Made by a program: the position numbers and the translations under genes. Below, piece by piece: positions 30,325 through 38,430 of a DNA stretch of 38,430 nt (the stretch's first letter is position 1; every line of letters begins with the position of its first letter). The DNA comes from Clostridiales bacterium (GTDB lineage Bacteria; Bacillota; Clostridia; Christensenellales; CAG-138): NCBI GenBank assembly GCA_918244965.1, contig CAKJYC010000017.1, forward strand, positions 1-38,430, in the 5' to 3' direction. Under the pieces are notes generated by a model that was not told the DNA's origin, ran no database searches, and saw only the letters and a list, made by a program, of their open reading frames with translations.

Positions 30325-31571
30325 GCTCTTGCCTCCAAAACTTCTTTTTCGTATGCTTCGATTTGCCGATACCATTCGCCGTCAACGGGCTTCCTGCAGC
30401 GGCGGCAGTATTCGTTCCAGACTTCGCCGAACGGCAGGGTCTTGAGCTCCTCCTGCAGCGCCATGAGCTTACTGAAATTGCCGCGATCCTGCAGCGCCTT
30501 CAAGTCCTCGTTCGGCTGCAGCAGTGCAAACAGCAGCGCCTTCTGCACGTTGCGATAGCCCGTCACCCACGCGGAAATGCGATTGATGCTGGCGTCGAAA
30601 TAGTCAAGCGCAATATGCACGCGGTCGAGGCCGCAGCGCACGATCTCACGCGCGATCTCCCGCGTCTCGTCGTCGAACAGCACCACATGATCGGAATCCC
30701 AGCGGATCGGCCGCGTCACGTGCAGCGCGATCTCCGGAAAGAACGCCAGCAGCGCGGGGATCTTGTCGCTGACCACCTCGGTCGGGTGATAGTGGCCGTT
30801 GTCCATCAGCGGGATGCACTTGTCCCGGTTCATCGCGGCATAGGAGAGCGCGAACTCGCCGCTGCCGACCGTGTACGCCTCGACGCCGATGCCGAAGACC
30901 TTCGACTCGATGCAAGGCTTGACCTTGGTAAAATCATACGGCTCTTTGAGGATTTCGTCAATGCTTTCTTTATAGCGCACGCGCGGTCCCATGCGGTCGG
31001 CCGGGATATCCTTGAAGCCGTCGCCGGTCCAGATGTTCATCACGCACAGCTCGCCTAAGTTTTCCGCAAGATAGGACGAGATACGGATGCACGCCTTTCC
31101 GTGCTCGATCCAGAAGCGGCGCGTGTCCGCATTCGGGCTGGACAGCGTCAGCGGGTCGCAGTTCGGATGGGAGAAGAACGTCGGGTTGAAGTCGCAGCCG
31201 AGACCCCGGTCCTTACAGAATTGCATCCATTTTGCAAAGTGCTTCGGCTCCAGCTTGTCGCGGTCCGCCCAGTCGCCGTCCTCAAAGATCGCATAGCTTG
31301 CGTGCAGATTCATCTTCGGCCTGCCGGGGATCAGCGACAGCACCTTGTCGATGTCCTGCATCAGCTCGTCGGGCGTTCTTGCCCGGCCGGGATAGTTGCC
31401 GGTCGTCTGAATGCCGCCGGTCAGCGGTTTGTTCGGGTCGGTGTCGAAGCCGCGCACGTCGTCGCCCTGCCAGCAGTGCAGGGACACCGGCACGGTCATC
31501 AGTCGTTCGATCGCCTGTTCGACGTCCACGCCGTATGCGGCGTATGCTGCCTTTGCTTCCTGAAATGACAT
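30321..31571 (-). CDS. rhaA: L-rhamnose isomerase
   Basis: 416 residues, close to the ~419 of the E. coli enzyme. Converts L-rhamnose to L-rhamnulose with a divalent metal. Recognised by PVSLHCWQGDDVRGFD, GGIQTTGNYPGRARTP, NLHASYAI, DFNPTFFSHP and DNGHYHPTEVVSDK. The ATG at 31571 has AAAGGAGG 7 bases upstream; the TTG two codons earlier is less likely. It overlaps the end of the kinase gene only slightly. Confidence 0.96.
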   Translation of the reverse strand: MSFQEAKAAYAAYGVDVEQAIERLMTVPVSLHCWQGDDVRGFDTDPNKPLTGGIQTTGNYPGRARTPDELMQDIDKVLSLIPGRPKMNLHASYAIFEDGDWADRDKLEPKHFAKWMQFCKDRGLGCDFNPTFFSHPNCDPLTLSSPNADTRRFWIEHGKACIRISSYLAENLGELCVMNIWTGDGFKDIPADRMGPRVRYKESIDEILKEPYDFTKVKPCIESKVFGIGVEAYTVGSGEFALSYAAMNRDKCIPLMDNGHYHPTEVVSDKIPALLAFFPEIALHVTRPIRWDSDHVVLFDDETREIAREIVRCGLDRVHIALDYFDASINRISAWVTGYRNVQKALLFALLQPNEDLKALQDRGNFSKLMALQEELKTLPFGEVWNEYCRRCRKPVDGEWYRQIEAYEKEVLEARA

Positions 31572-31573
31572 AT

Positions 31574-32875
31574 TCAATCCTCCTTTTGCGGGGTGCCGGG
31601 GACGTCGCCCCCTACAATTTGTGCTTTGAGATTGCCGAGCGCCGTTGCCTCGATCGGCAGGGCGATCACGTGCTTGCCGGCGGCTTCTTCGGTCAGGCGG
31701 TTCAAGAACGCGTTCTTCGCGCCGCCGCCGACGATGTACAGCTTGTCATAGGTCTTTTGGGTATTGCGCTCCAATTCTTCAATCGCCTGCCGGTAGGACA
31801 GCGCAAGGGACCGGTACGCGCAGCGGAAATAATCGCCCGCGGTCTGCGGCTTTTCGGTCAGCGCGGCGTCAAACGCGGCCCGCATGGAGTCCGGGGCCAG
31901 GAACACATCGGCGTTTGCGTCGACCGTTTCCCCGAACGCGCTTGCCTCCGCCTCCGCCGTGATCTCGCTCCACGGTTTGTCCGGACACAGCTCGGCGCGC
32001 AGCCGGTTAGGGAGCCACATGCCCATGATGTTCTTCTGGTAGCGGTTGTAGCCCGTGCCGCCCTCGTTGGACCAGTTGGCGCGCTCGCTTGCCGCGTCCG
32101 TGATCGGTTTCTCCGTTTTCAAGCCCAGCAGGGACCATGTGCCGGAGGAGATATACGGCGCGTTTCCGTCCATTGGAATGCCCTCGACCGCGCTGCCGGT
32201 GTCGTGCGTGGCGCACAGGCACACCCGGATCCCCTCATATGCGCCGATCGGCGTCCCCGGCCTCTCAAGGGGATGAAACAGACGCTTCGGCAGGCCGAGC
32301 GCCGCAACGATCTGCGGATCGTACTCGCCCGTCACGGCGTTCACCATGCCGGTGGTCGTCGCATTGGTGTACTCGTGACTTTTGACCCCGGTGAGCCGGT
32401 ACAGCAGGTATTCCGGGATCATCAGAAACTCCGTCGCGCGATCGAGCCGTCCCGCTTCCTTGTCCGCATACAGCTGATAGATCGTATTGAACGGCTGAAA
32501 CTGAATGCCGGTGCGGCGGTAGAGCTCCGAAAAAGCCATCCTCTCATGCACCTTCGGAATGACCGCTTCCGTGCGATGATCGCGGTAGGCGTACACCGGA
32601 TAAACGGTCGCGTCGCCGTTCAGCAGCACATAGTCCACGCCCCATGTGTCGACGGACAGGCTGTCGATGTGCGGATACCGTTCCTTTGCAAGCGCAATGC
32701 CTTTTTTTACATGATCGAGCAGCGTGTCGACGTCCCAAGTCAAGTGTCCGCCGCGCTCCCGAACGCCGTTTGGAAAGCGGTACACCTCGTCGGTTTTCCA
32801 CTGTCCGTTTTCGACCCATCCGACGATATGCCGGCCGCTCGACGCGCCGATGTCGATCGCAAGAAACCGCTTCAT
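31574..32875 (-). CDS. rhaB: Rhamnulokinase
   Basis: 433 residues, FGGY kinase family. Phosphorylates L-rhamnulose at O-1. Start MKRFLAIDIGASSGRH is the ATP-binding phosphate loop of RhaB; VDTWGVDY, THDTGSAV and IVGGGAKN are further landmarks. The start at 32875 overlaps the rhamnosidase stop codon by four bases; the longer open frame upstream lies inside that gene. The order B-A-D is the usual one for rhamnose catabolism. Confidence 0.95.
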   Translation of the reverse strand: MKRFLAIDIGASSGRHIVGWVENGQWKTDEVYRFPNGVRERGGHLTWDVDTLLDHVKKGIALAKERYPHIDSLSVDTWGVDYVLLNGDATVYPVYAYRDHRTEAVIPKVHERMAFSELYRRTGIQFQPFNTIYQLYADKEAGRLDRATEFLMIPEYLLYRLTGVKSHEYTNATTTGMVNAVTGEYDPQIVAALGLPKRLFHPLERPGTPIGAYEGIRVCLCATHDTGSAVEGIPMDGNAPYISSGTWSLLGLKTEKPITDAASERANWSNEGGTGYNRYQKNIMGMWLPNRLRAELCPDKPWSEITAEAEASAFGETVDANADVFLAPDSMRAAFDAALTEKPQTAGDYFRCAYRSLALSYRQAIEELERNTQKTYDKLYIVGGGAKNAFLNRLTEEAAGKHVIALPIEATALGNLKAQIVGGDVPGTPQKED

Positions 32876-35415
32876 GCTTCCTCCGTATAGACGTGCCGCC
32901 CCGCGCCGACGGTTTCGGTTCTGCCGGAGGGCAACGTGATCCTTGCCTCGCAGTTTGCCGGGACGTCGACCGTGTAGGTCGTTTTGCCGTCCGTTCTCTC
33001 CCACTTGCTTACGATCCTGCCGAACACGCTGTTGTACGACGCCCCGGCATGCGTGAAGTGTCCGCCGGGCACAGGCGCGACCGTGAACCGGTTCTCACCG
33101 TCGACGCGGATCCCGCACATGGCGGAAAACAGCCATTCGACGACCGCGCCCTTGGAATAGTGATTCAGCGAACCGATGCCGCCGTTGGCCGTGTTCGGGC
33201 CTTCCCATGCCTCCCAGATCGTTGTCGCGCCGTTCTTCGGCATCGAAAGCCATCCGGGGATCTCTTCGTTTTCGAGCAGCCGGTATGCCGCTTCGATATC
33301 GTACGACGCGAGCACGTACAGGATCAGCGGCGTCGACAGAAAGCCCGTGCCGAGCCGCCAGCCGTAATGCGCCAGCGCTTCGATCAGACGCTTCCTTGCG
33401 TACGCCGTCTGCTCCTCATCCAAAAGATCGAAGAACAGGCCGCGCACCAGCTGCGCCTGCCGGTCGGTGTCAAGCGAATACTCCTTCGACCGCATCAGTT
33501 CGCGGTACGTGTCTTTGACGTGCGCCGCAAACGTCCTGTAGCCTTCCGCCTTCTCCGGCTCGCCCAGCGCGTCCGCCATCTCCGCCATCAGCCGCATGGT
33601 ATAGGCGGTATACGCCGTCGCCGTCTCCGGGTGCGTGATCACGCAGGTTTTCCACGTCTGCGGATTGACGTCCTGCGGCTCCGCCCATTCTCCGTATGCC
33701 TGACCGCAGTTGTTCAGATATTTGCGAGCAGCTGCGGAGATCGTGACCTTCTTCGCCGTCGGATACGGCTTGCCGCAGCGGTTTTGCTGAAACGCGGCAT
33801 ATTTCTGCATGCCGTTCCAAAAGCGCTTCAGAACGGCGGCGTCGCCGCTGTGCTTCCACAGCACGTAGGGCATGATGATCCCGGCGTCCGCCCAGCCGAC
33901 GCACCCGTCCATGGCCCGCATGTAGAAGTCGGTCCCGCCCTCCGGGGCGATCTGCGGCAGCTTGCCGTTGCGCTTCTGCCAGTCATACACGTCGGTCAGA
34001 TACTTTTTCGCAAACGGAAGATAGTCGAACAGATAGCTTGCCGTGCCGCAGAAGATCTGCGCGTCGCCGGTCCAGCCGTGCCGCTCGCGCGTCGGACAGT
34101 CGGTCGGGATATCGAGGTGGTTGCCCTTTGCGGACCAGAGCGTGGCTTCAAACAGGCGATCCAGCAGCGGGTTCGAGGAGGAAAAACCGCCGGTGCGCTC
34201 CAGATCGGAATAGACCGCGATCGCCTCGACGGATTCCGGATCGAGCGCAAGGTCCGTTTCGACCTCGGCATACCGAAAGCCGAACACCGCAAAGGTCGTT
34301 TTGTATGCGTTTTGCCCTTCGCCGCATGTGTAGTCGATCCGCTGCAGCGGCGTCGTATATTTCTTATGGGAAAGCTGAATGTTCTTCTGCGTGAGGTTTC
34401 CGGTCTCGTCGAGCATCTCGCCGAAGCGCCACACCATCCGCTGCCCGACGCGCGCATGTACGGAAAACGCGACATAGCCTGCGATATTCTGCCCGAAATC
34501 CAGAAGCGTTTTCCCGTTCGGCGCGGTCGTGATGACCGGACGCAGCCGTTCATGCTCGGTGACCGGCACGTTGTTCGACGCCGTCGGCACAACGGAATGG
34601 CTCGTTTCCTTTGCGTGACCGGTGTACATTGGCGTACGGAACGCCTCGACGATCTCGCCGTCCTTGTTGTCCGCAAGGCGGATCGGGCCGTCGTTCGACC
34701 ACTGCCACGAACGGTCGGTGCAGACCGTCTCCTGCGTGCCGTCCTGATAGACGATCTCCAGCTGAAGAAGCAGCTTCGTCTCCGTGCCGTACTGGTTTTT
34801 GCGGCCCCACGCGCCGCAGCTGCCGCGATACCAGCCGTCGGCAAGCTGCGCACTGAGCTCGTTTTCACCCGCGTGCAGCAGCGCCGTCACGTCATAGGTC
34901 TGGTACTGCACGCGCTTGCGGTAGTCCGTATAGCCCGGCGCAAAGCAGAAATTGCCGATCCGTTTGCCGTCGAGCCGCGCTTCATACAGCCCGCACGCCG
35001 TCGCGTACAGCCGCGCGGACGCCACCGGCTTCTCGATTCTTACGACCTTTTTGAAGCAATCGACCGGATAGCGCTCCTTCTTGTTCGGCACGTAATCGCC
35101 GGTGATCCACTTCGCCTGCCAGTCGGTCGCGTTCAGAAGTCCCGTCTCGAAGAACGCTGCGCTCCATGCGCCGGGTTCACCTTTCTCGTCGTACAGGCGC
35201 ACCCGCCAGTTCACACGCTCGCGGGACGCAAGCAGCAGCGGGTATTCGGCGTGCATCGCGGCGCTTACGACCCGGCCGCTGTTCCACTTTTCACATTCGA
35301 TCTCATAGGCGGTCTGCTTTTTGCCGCCCTCGCAGTTCCACGAAAGCCGCGGGTTTGGGACGTCGATCCCGATCGGATCGAACAGATGCTCTGTTTTCAG
35401 TCGGATCGCGTTCAT
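32872..35415 (-). CDS. Alpha-L-rhamnosidase, GH78, apparently cytoplasmic
   Basis: 847 residues. Releases terminal L-rhamnose from rhamnosides by inversion. Layout: Ig-like N-terminal domain with the conserved LFDPIGIDVPNPRLSW start, the carbohydrate-binding-like Bac_rhamnosid_N region (about 105-290), the concanavalin-like segment (LLDFGQNIAGY at 304-314), the (alpha/alpha)6 catalytic barrel with DIPTDCPTRERHGWTGDAQ at 435-453 and IWEAWEGPNTA, and a beta-sandwich C-terminus (HFTHAGASYNSVFG). The Glu in RER (E444) is a catalytic candidate. There is no signal peptide, so the enzyme should act in the cytoplasm on imported substrate. It lies 3 bases after the symporter gene and overlaps rhaB. 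Confidence 0.95.
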   Translation of the reverse strand: MNAIRLKTEHLFDPIGIDVPNPRLSWNCEGGKKQTAYEIECEKWNSGRVVSAAMHAEYPLLLASRERVNWRVRLYDEKGEPGAWSAAFFETGLLNATDWQAKWITGDYVPNKKERYPVDCFKKVVRIEKPVASARLYATACGLYEARLDGKRIGNFCFAPGYTDYRKRVQYQTYDVTALLHAGENELSAQLADGWYRGSCGAWGRKNQYGTETKLLLQLEIVYQDGTQETVCTDRSWQWSNDGPIRLADNKDGEIVEAFRTPMYTGHAKETSHSVVPTASNNVPVTEHERLRPVITTAPNGKTLLDFGQNIAGYVAFSVHARVGQRMVWRFGEMLDETGNLTQKNIQLSHKKYTTPLQRIDYTCGEGQNAYKTTFAVFGFRYAEVETDLALDPESVEAIAVYSDLERTGGFSSSNPLLDRLFEATLWSAKGNHLDIPTDCPTRERHGWTGDAQIFCGTASYLFDYLPFAKKYLTDVYDWQKRNGKLPQIAPEGGTDFYMRAMDGCVGWADAGIIMPYVLWKHSGDAAVLKRFWNGMQKYAAFQQNRCGKPYPTAKKVTISAAARKYLNNCGQAYGEWAEPQDVNPQTWKTCVITHPETATAYTAYTMRLMAEMADALGEPEKAEGYRTFAAHVKDTYRELMRSKEYSLDTDRQAQLVRGLFFDLLDEEQTAYARKRLIEALAHYGWRLGTGFLSTPLILYVLASYDIEAAYRLLENEEIPGWLSMPKNGATTIWEAWEGPNTANGGIGSLNHYSKGAVVEWLFSAMCGIRVDGENRFTVAPVPGGHFTHAGASYNSVFGRIVSKWERTDGKTTYTVDVPANCEARITLPSGRTETVGAGRHVYTEEA

Positions 35416-35418
35416 CGC

Positions 35419-37035
35419 TCATACCTCTTCCTGTTTCGGTTCGTTCTTCGCCTCGTGCCGCGCCTTGATCTCGGCCTGCTTCTTCGGCAGATCCTTTTCG
35501 ACGTTCAAAAACAGCAGGATCGCAACGAGCGCAATGCCCGTGAACACCTCAAGCCCGACGAAAGCGAATGAGATCATGCCGTTGACGCCGCCCGACTGCT
35601 GCATGGCGACCGTCACGATCTTGGCGGGCTGCAGACTTTCCACCGGGATCTGCGGGATCAGGCCGTTCGCGGAAAGGAACGCGCTCGCTTCGGCGCGCAG
35701 ATCAAACACCGGCTGCAGCCATGAATGGATGTGCGTGCCGATGTTCGAGAAGAAGTCCGGCGCGCTCGGAAGAACGATCTGCGGCGCCGCCATCTTGAAC
35801 TCGGTCGGCGCGATATAGCCGGAGCCGGACAGCATCCAGTTGAACACGCCGGTCATGATGCCGACCATGGCGACCGCAATGATGTTGTAGATTGACATCG
35901 CCGCGCCGTCGAGGCGCACGTCCGTCTTCCATTCGACATGGTCGAGACAGTCCGCAAACAGCGCCATGAACACGTATGCGCACGGCAGGCCGCCGATGTT
36001 CTTGATAAACTGGCCGATCAGCACCATCACGAGGTTCGATCGGAAGATCCAGCAGATCAGCGACCCCGCCGCGTACAGGATGAAGCCGACCATGGTCACG
36101 TTGCGCTTGCCGAACCGCTTGGCGAGCGGCCAGACCGCAAAGATGCCGATGCCCATCGGAATGCCGCCGATCACCGAAACCAGCATCTGTGTGATGCCGT
36201 CGTTGTACGTGCCGAGCACATAGTTGCAGTAGTAGACGAGACCGATGTTCTTGAGCGTCGTGCCGACCGTGTATAGGAGGAAGTACGCATACATGAGGAG
36301 CATGTATCTGTCGGTGAACAGGATCTTCATCTGCCGGAGGAACGGCAGCTTGGTCTCCTCGCCCGCCTGCGTCGTTTCCTCGGTGACGCGCTCCTTCGTG
36401 AAGAAATACTCCAGAAGCGTCAGCGGCAGCGCGACGATCGAGATGATGCACATCAGCGTGATCCACTTGCCCTTGTCGACGCCGATCGCGGGCATGATGA
36501 GCATCGGGAAGATCAGCGCGACCAGGATGCCGCTCATCATGATCGTGGTGATCTGGTTGAACACCGAAAGCCCTCCGCGGTCGGTCGAGTTGCGGGTCGA
36601 GAGCGGGACCATCAGCCCGTGGCTCATGTTGAAGATCGTGTATGCGAACGAATAGAACAGGTTGTAGGAGACCATGATCCAGATCGCCTTCACGGTTTCG
36701 TTCGATTCGGGCACGGTGAAGAGCAGGATGCCGGTGATCGGCACAAGGAACGCCGACAGCAGCAGCCACGGACGCGCCTTGCCCTCCTTGGTGCGCGTGC
36801 GGTCGATGACCTGTCCCATGATGACGTTGGTGATCGCGTCGATCACCTTCGAGATCATCGGGAAGACGACGATGAACGCGCCCGTCAGCTTCAGCACGTC
36901 GGTGTAATAGACGTTCAGGTACGTCGCAAGCACCGCATTCAGAAGCAGCGCGCCGGCGGGACCCAAAAGGTATCCGAGCCACTTTTCCTTTTTGGTGACG
37001 TTCGGGGAATTGACAAGACTCTTGGGCAGCTTCAT
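35419..37035 (-). CDS. GPH-family sugar:cation symporter
   Basis: 538 residues, twelve predicted membrane helices, glycoside-pentoside-hexuronide:cation symporter family (MelB-like, PF13347). Landmarks: [26 protein letters not shown] in helix 1, [25 protein letters not shown] in the first loop, and [15 protein letters not shown]. It is longer than the usual 450-480 residues because of a roughly 90-residue insertion before the last helix (about 405-490), which may be an extracellular lid. It probably imports a rhamnoside together with H+ or Na+. The gene overlaps the GH3 gene upstream by four bases and has an acidic, highly charged C-terminus. Confidence 0.92.
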   Translation of the reverse strand: MKLPKSLVNSPNVTKKEKWLGYLLGPAGALLLNAVLATYLNVYYTDVLKLTGAFIVVFPMISKVIDAITNVIMGQVIDRTRTKEGKARPWLLLSAFLVPITGILLFTVPESNETVKAIWIMVSYNLFYSFAYTIFNMSHGLMVPLSTRNSTDRGGLSVFNQITTIMMSGILVALIFPMLIMPAIGVDKGKWITLMCIISIVALPLTLLEYFFTKERVTEETTQAGEETKLPFLRQMKILFTDRYMLLMYAYFLLYTVGTTLKNIGLVYYCNYVLGTYNDGITQMLVSVIGGIPMGIGIFAVWPLAKRFGKRNVTMVGFILYAAGSLICWIFRSNLVMVLIGQFIKNIGGLPCAYVFMALFADCLDHVEWKTDVRLDGAAMSIYNIIAVAMVGIMTGVFNWMLSGSGYIAPTEFKMAAPQIVLPSAPDFFSNIGTHIHSWLQPVFDLRAEASAFLSANGLIPQIPVESLQPAKIVTVAMQQSGGVNGMISFAFVGLEVFTGIALVAILLFLNVEKDLPKKQAEIKARHEAKNEPKQEEV

Positions 37036-38430
37036 GCGTTTTGTTCCTCCTTCGGCAGCTTCGGTACCTTGATCTTTTTCAGAAAACAGCGGATCCCTTT
37101 GAACAGGTGTCCGTTGGTGAGTTCCACAAAGGCTTCGGCAAAGTTATACGGGAACTGCCTGCCCGCGCACATGGACAGCGCGCGCGGCGAATTGCTGTCG
37201 ATCGTGCGCGCCATGAAGTACGCGGCCTTGATCGCGTTGTCGCGTTCGGGACCGGCCGGCAGCTTCTCCGCCTTCTTCATCTGCTTTTTCGGCACCGAAA
37301 GCACCGCGTTGTACAGGATGCGGCCCATGAAGCTCTGCCTAAGGTCGGTGAAGCGCGATTCGAGCGTCACCGGATAGGTCGGCTGCTCTTCGGGCACGGT
37401 GTACGCGTCGGAATACGCCGTTTCCGGCTCGTCCTCGACCGTGATCGTGACCGTTCTGCTTTCGCCGGGGTTCAGGTAGACCTTTTCAAAGCCCCTGAGC
37501 TCGCCGTCGACGAACAGCGCGGAAACCTCGCCGCCGAATCTGTCGCCCGTGTTGGTCACGGTCTCGGTGTACACATTGCCGTTCTTTGTCCATTCGGAAT
37601 GCGCAAACGTCGTGTAGGACAGTCCGAAGCCGAACGGGAACCGCACGGGGATACTGTGCTTGTTGTAATAGCGATAGCCGACCTCGGTCCCCTCGGCGTA
37701 GACCTCGCGGATGCCCTTGCCGAAGGTCTCATGCCCCGGCACGTCCTCATAGCGCATCGGCCACGTCTCCGCGAGCTTGCCGGACGGATTCCTGACGCCG
37801 AACAGCAGATCGTACACCGCCGTGCCGCCGTTCTGTCCCGGCAGATACATGTTGAGGATCGCGTCGACCTTCTCGCAGAACGGAAGCTCGACCGGCGAAC
37901 CGCCGAACAGGACCACGACCGTCCTCTTGCCGCTTGCCGCAAGCGTGTCGATCTCCCGCAGCTGCTCCTCCGGCAGACGCATGTCCTCGCGGTCGATCCC
38001 CTCGGATTCGTACATGTCGGTCAGCCCCGCAAAGATCAGCACCGTGTCGCTGTCGGAAAGCGCATACGTCTTTACGCCGTGCGCATCGAACGCGTCCTTC
38101 GGCGAGGTGACCTTTGTCGGCCGGATCATCGAGCTGCCCGCGCCCTGATAGCGCATGTTGGCAAAGAGCTCGCCCGCAATGTGCAGCTTTTCCGTGCCGG
38201 AAAGCGGCAGCACGCCGTTGTTTTTCAAAAGCACCGCGCAGTCCGCGGCGATCTCGCCCGCAAGCGCGTGATGCGCGTCCCAGTCCACCGGCTTCGGATC
38301 GGCGGGCTGCACGTATCGGTCGACCCAGCGGAGGATGTTCCGGCAGGCGTTGTCGAGGGCCTCCGCGGGCAGCGAGCCGTCCCTGATCCCGTCGAGGATC
38401 CACCGGCGGCAGATCGCCGTATCGCCCGGC
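37032..38430 (-). CDS. GH3 family glycoside hydrolase, 5' end outside the window
   Basis: The reading frame is open to the right edge; the visible 465 residues begin at the end of the GH3 TIM-barrel domain ([27 protein letters not shown]) and include the (alpha/beta)6 sandwich ([51 protein letters not shown]) and a fibronectin III-like domain ([14 protein letters not shown]). The last ~120 residues are a charged helical extension seen in clostridial GH3 enzymes. The catalytic Asp of the barrel is not visible. Likely a beta-glucosidase-type enzyme that removes glucose or another sugar from the imported rhamnoside. It overlaps the symporter gene by four bases. The internal GTG at 38312 is not the true start. 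Confidence 0.93.
   Translation of the reverse strand, partial: PGDTAICRRWILDGIRDGSLPAEALDNACRNILRWVDRYVQPADPKPVDWDAHHALAGEIAADCAVLLKNNGVLPLSGTEKLHIAGELFANMRYQGAGSSMIRPTKVTSPKDAFDAHGVKTYALSDSDTVLIFAGLTDMYESEGIDREDMRLPEEQLREIDTLAASGKRTVVVLFGGSPVELPFCEKVDAILNMYLPGQNGGTAVYDLLFGVRNPSGKLAETWPMRYEDVPGHETFGKGIREVYAEGTEVGYRYYNKHSIPVRFPFGFGLSYTTFAHSEWTKNGNVYTETVTNTGDRFGGEVSALFVDGELRGFEKVYLNPGESRTVTITVEDEPETAYSDAYTVPEEQPTYPVTLESRFTDLRQSFMGRILYNAVLSVPKKQMKKAEKLPAGPERDNAIKAAYFMARTIDSNSPRALSMCAGRQFPYNFAEAFVELTNGHLFKGIRCFLKKIKVPKLPKEEQNA

Noticed and set aside
32644-35571. 975-residue plus-strand open frame
   Set aside because: It is the complement of the GH78 gene; its translation is rich in Arg/Pro/Val with no recognisable domain and no ribosome site. 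A high-GC shadow.
1-38430. CRISPR arrays, tRNA or rRNA genes
   Set aside because: No regularly spaced repeats and no cloverleaf or rRNA-like segments were found on either strand by eye.

Overview
The window is a high-GC stretch of chromosome from what looks like an anaerobic Gram-positive bacterium of the class Clostridia. The evidence is strong AGGAGG-type ribosome sites, lipobox lipoproteins instead of periplasmic proteins, the anaerobic (cobalt-early) cbi pathway, and families common in gut Clostridia (DUF3793, EFR1-type flavodoxin-ferredoxin, 2-aminothiazoline-4-carboxylate hydrolase-like). Nearly every gene is on the minus strand; the only plus-strand gene is a TetR-type regulator at 28.9 kb. 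The long plus-strand open frames are high-GC shadows. The first ~140 bases are AT-rich and hold the end of an IS30-family element.

Reading in the direction of transcription (high to low coordinates): (1) 38.4-29.5 kb is a tightly overlapping L-rhamnoside operon, entered in mid-gene: GH3 glycosidase, GPH-type symporter, GH78 alpha-L-rhamnosidase, rhaB, rhaA, rhaD. None of the visible enzymes has a signal peptide, so intact rhamnosides are probably imported and split inside the cell. (2) 29.5-27.9 kb is a TetR regulator divergent from an EFR1 ferredoxin/flavodoxin protein. (3) 27.86-9.8 kb is the cobalamin block. A consensus promoter, a cobalamin riboswitch and an intrinsic terminator lead into a lipoprotein form of the cobaltochelatase CbiK and a small lipoprotein. 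After an internal promoter and hairpin come a second small lipoprotein, a BtuFCD-like ABC transporter, cbiB, cobD, cbiD, cbiL, cbiF, cbiG, cbiH, a cbiJ-cbiE-cbiT triple fusion, cbiA, cbiP, cbiC and a Cys-rich small-domain protein. Most neighbours overlap by 4 to 8 bases. The corrin ring is taken from cobalt-sirohydrochlorin to cobyric acid and on to the aminopropanol-arm steps. Uroporphyrinogen methylation, sirohydrochlorin formation, lower-ligand assembly and CbiMNQO cobalt uptake are not in the window.

(4) 9.7-6.67 kb is a copper-efflux operon: csoR, with two palindromic operators in its promoter, and copA, whose 3' end carries a fused CopZ-like domain preceded by its own in-frame Shine-Dalgarno and ATG. 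(5) 6.6-0.16 kb is a ten-gene operon of unassigned function: DUF3793 protein, four different SAM methyltransferases (one membrane-anchored), a small HMA metallochaperone-like protein, an MBL-fold hydrolase, a 2-aminothiazoline-4-carboxylate hydrolase-like protein, and two paralogous four-helix membrane proteins. Its promoter is followed by two copies of a GTTAG-N6-CTAAC palindrome and an intrinsic terminator in the leader. It is my best candidate for an undescribed system. All assignments are by eye from motifs; no searches were run.
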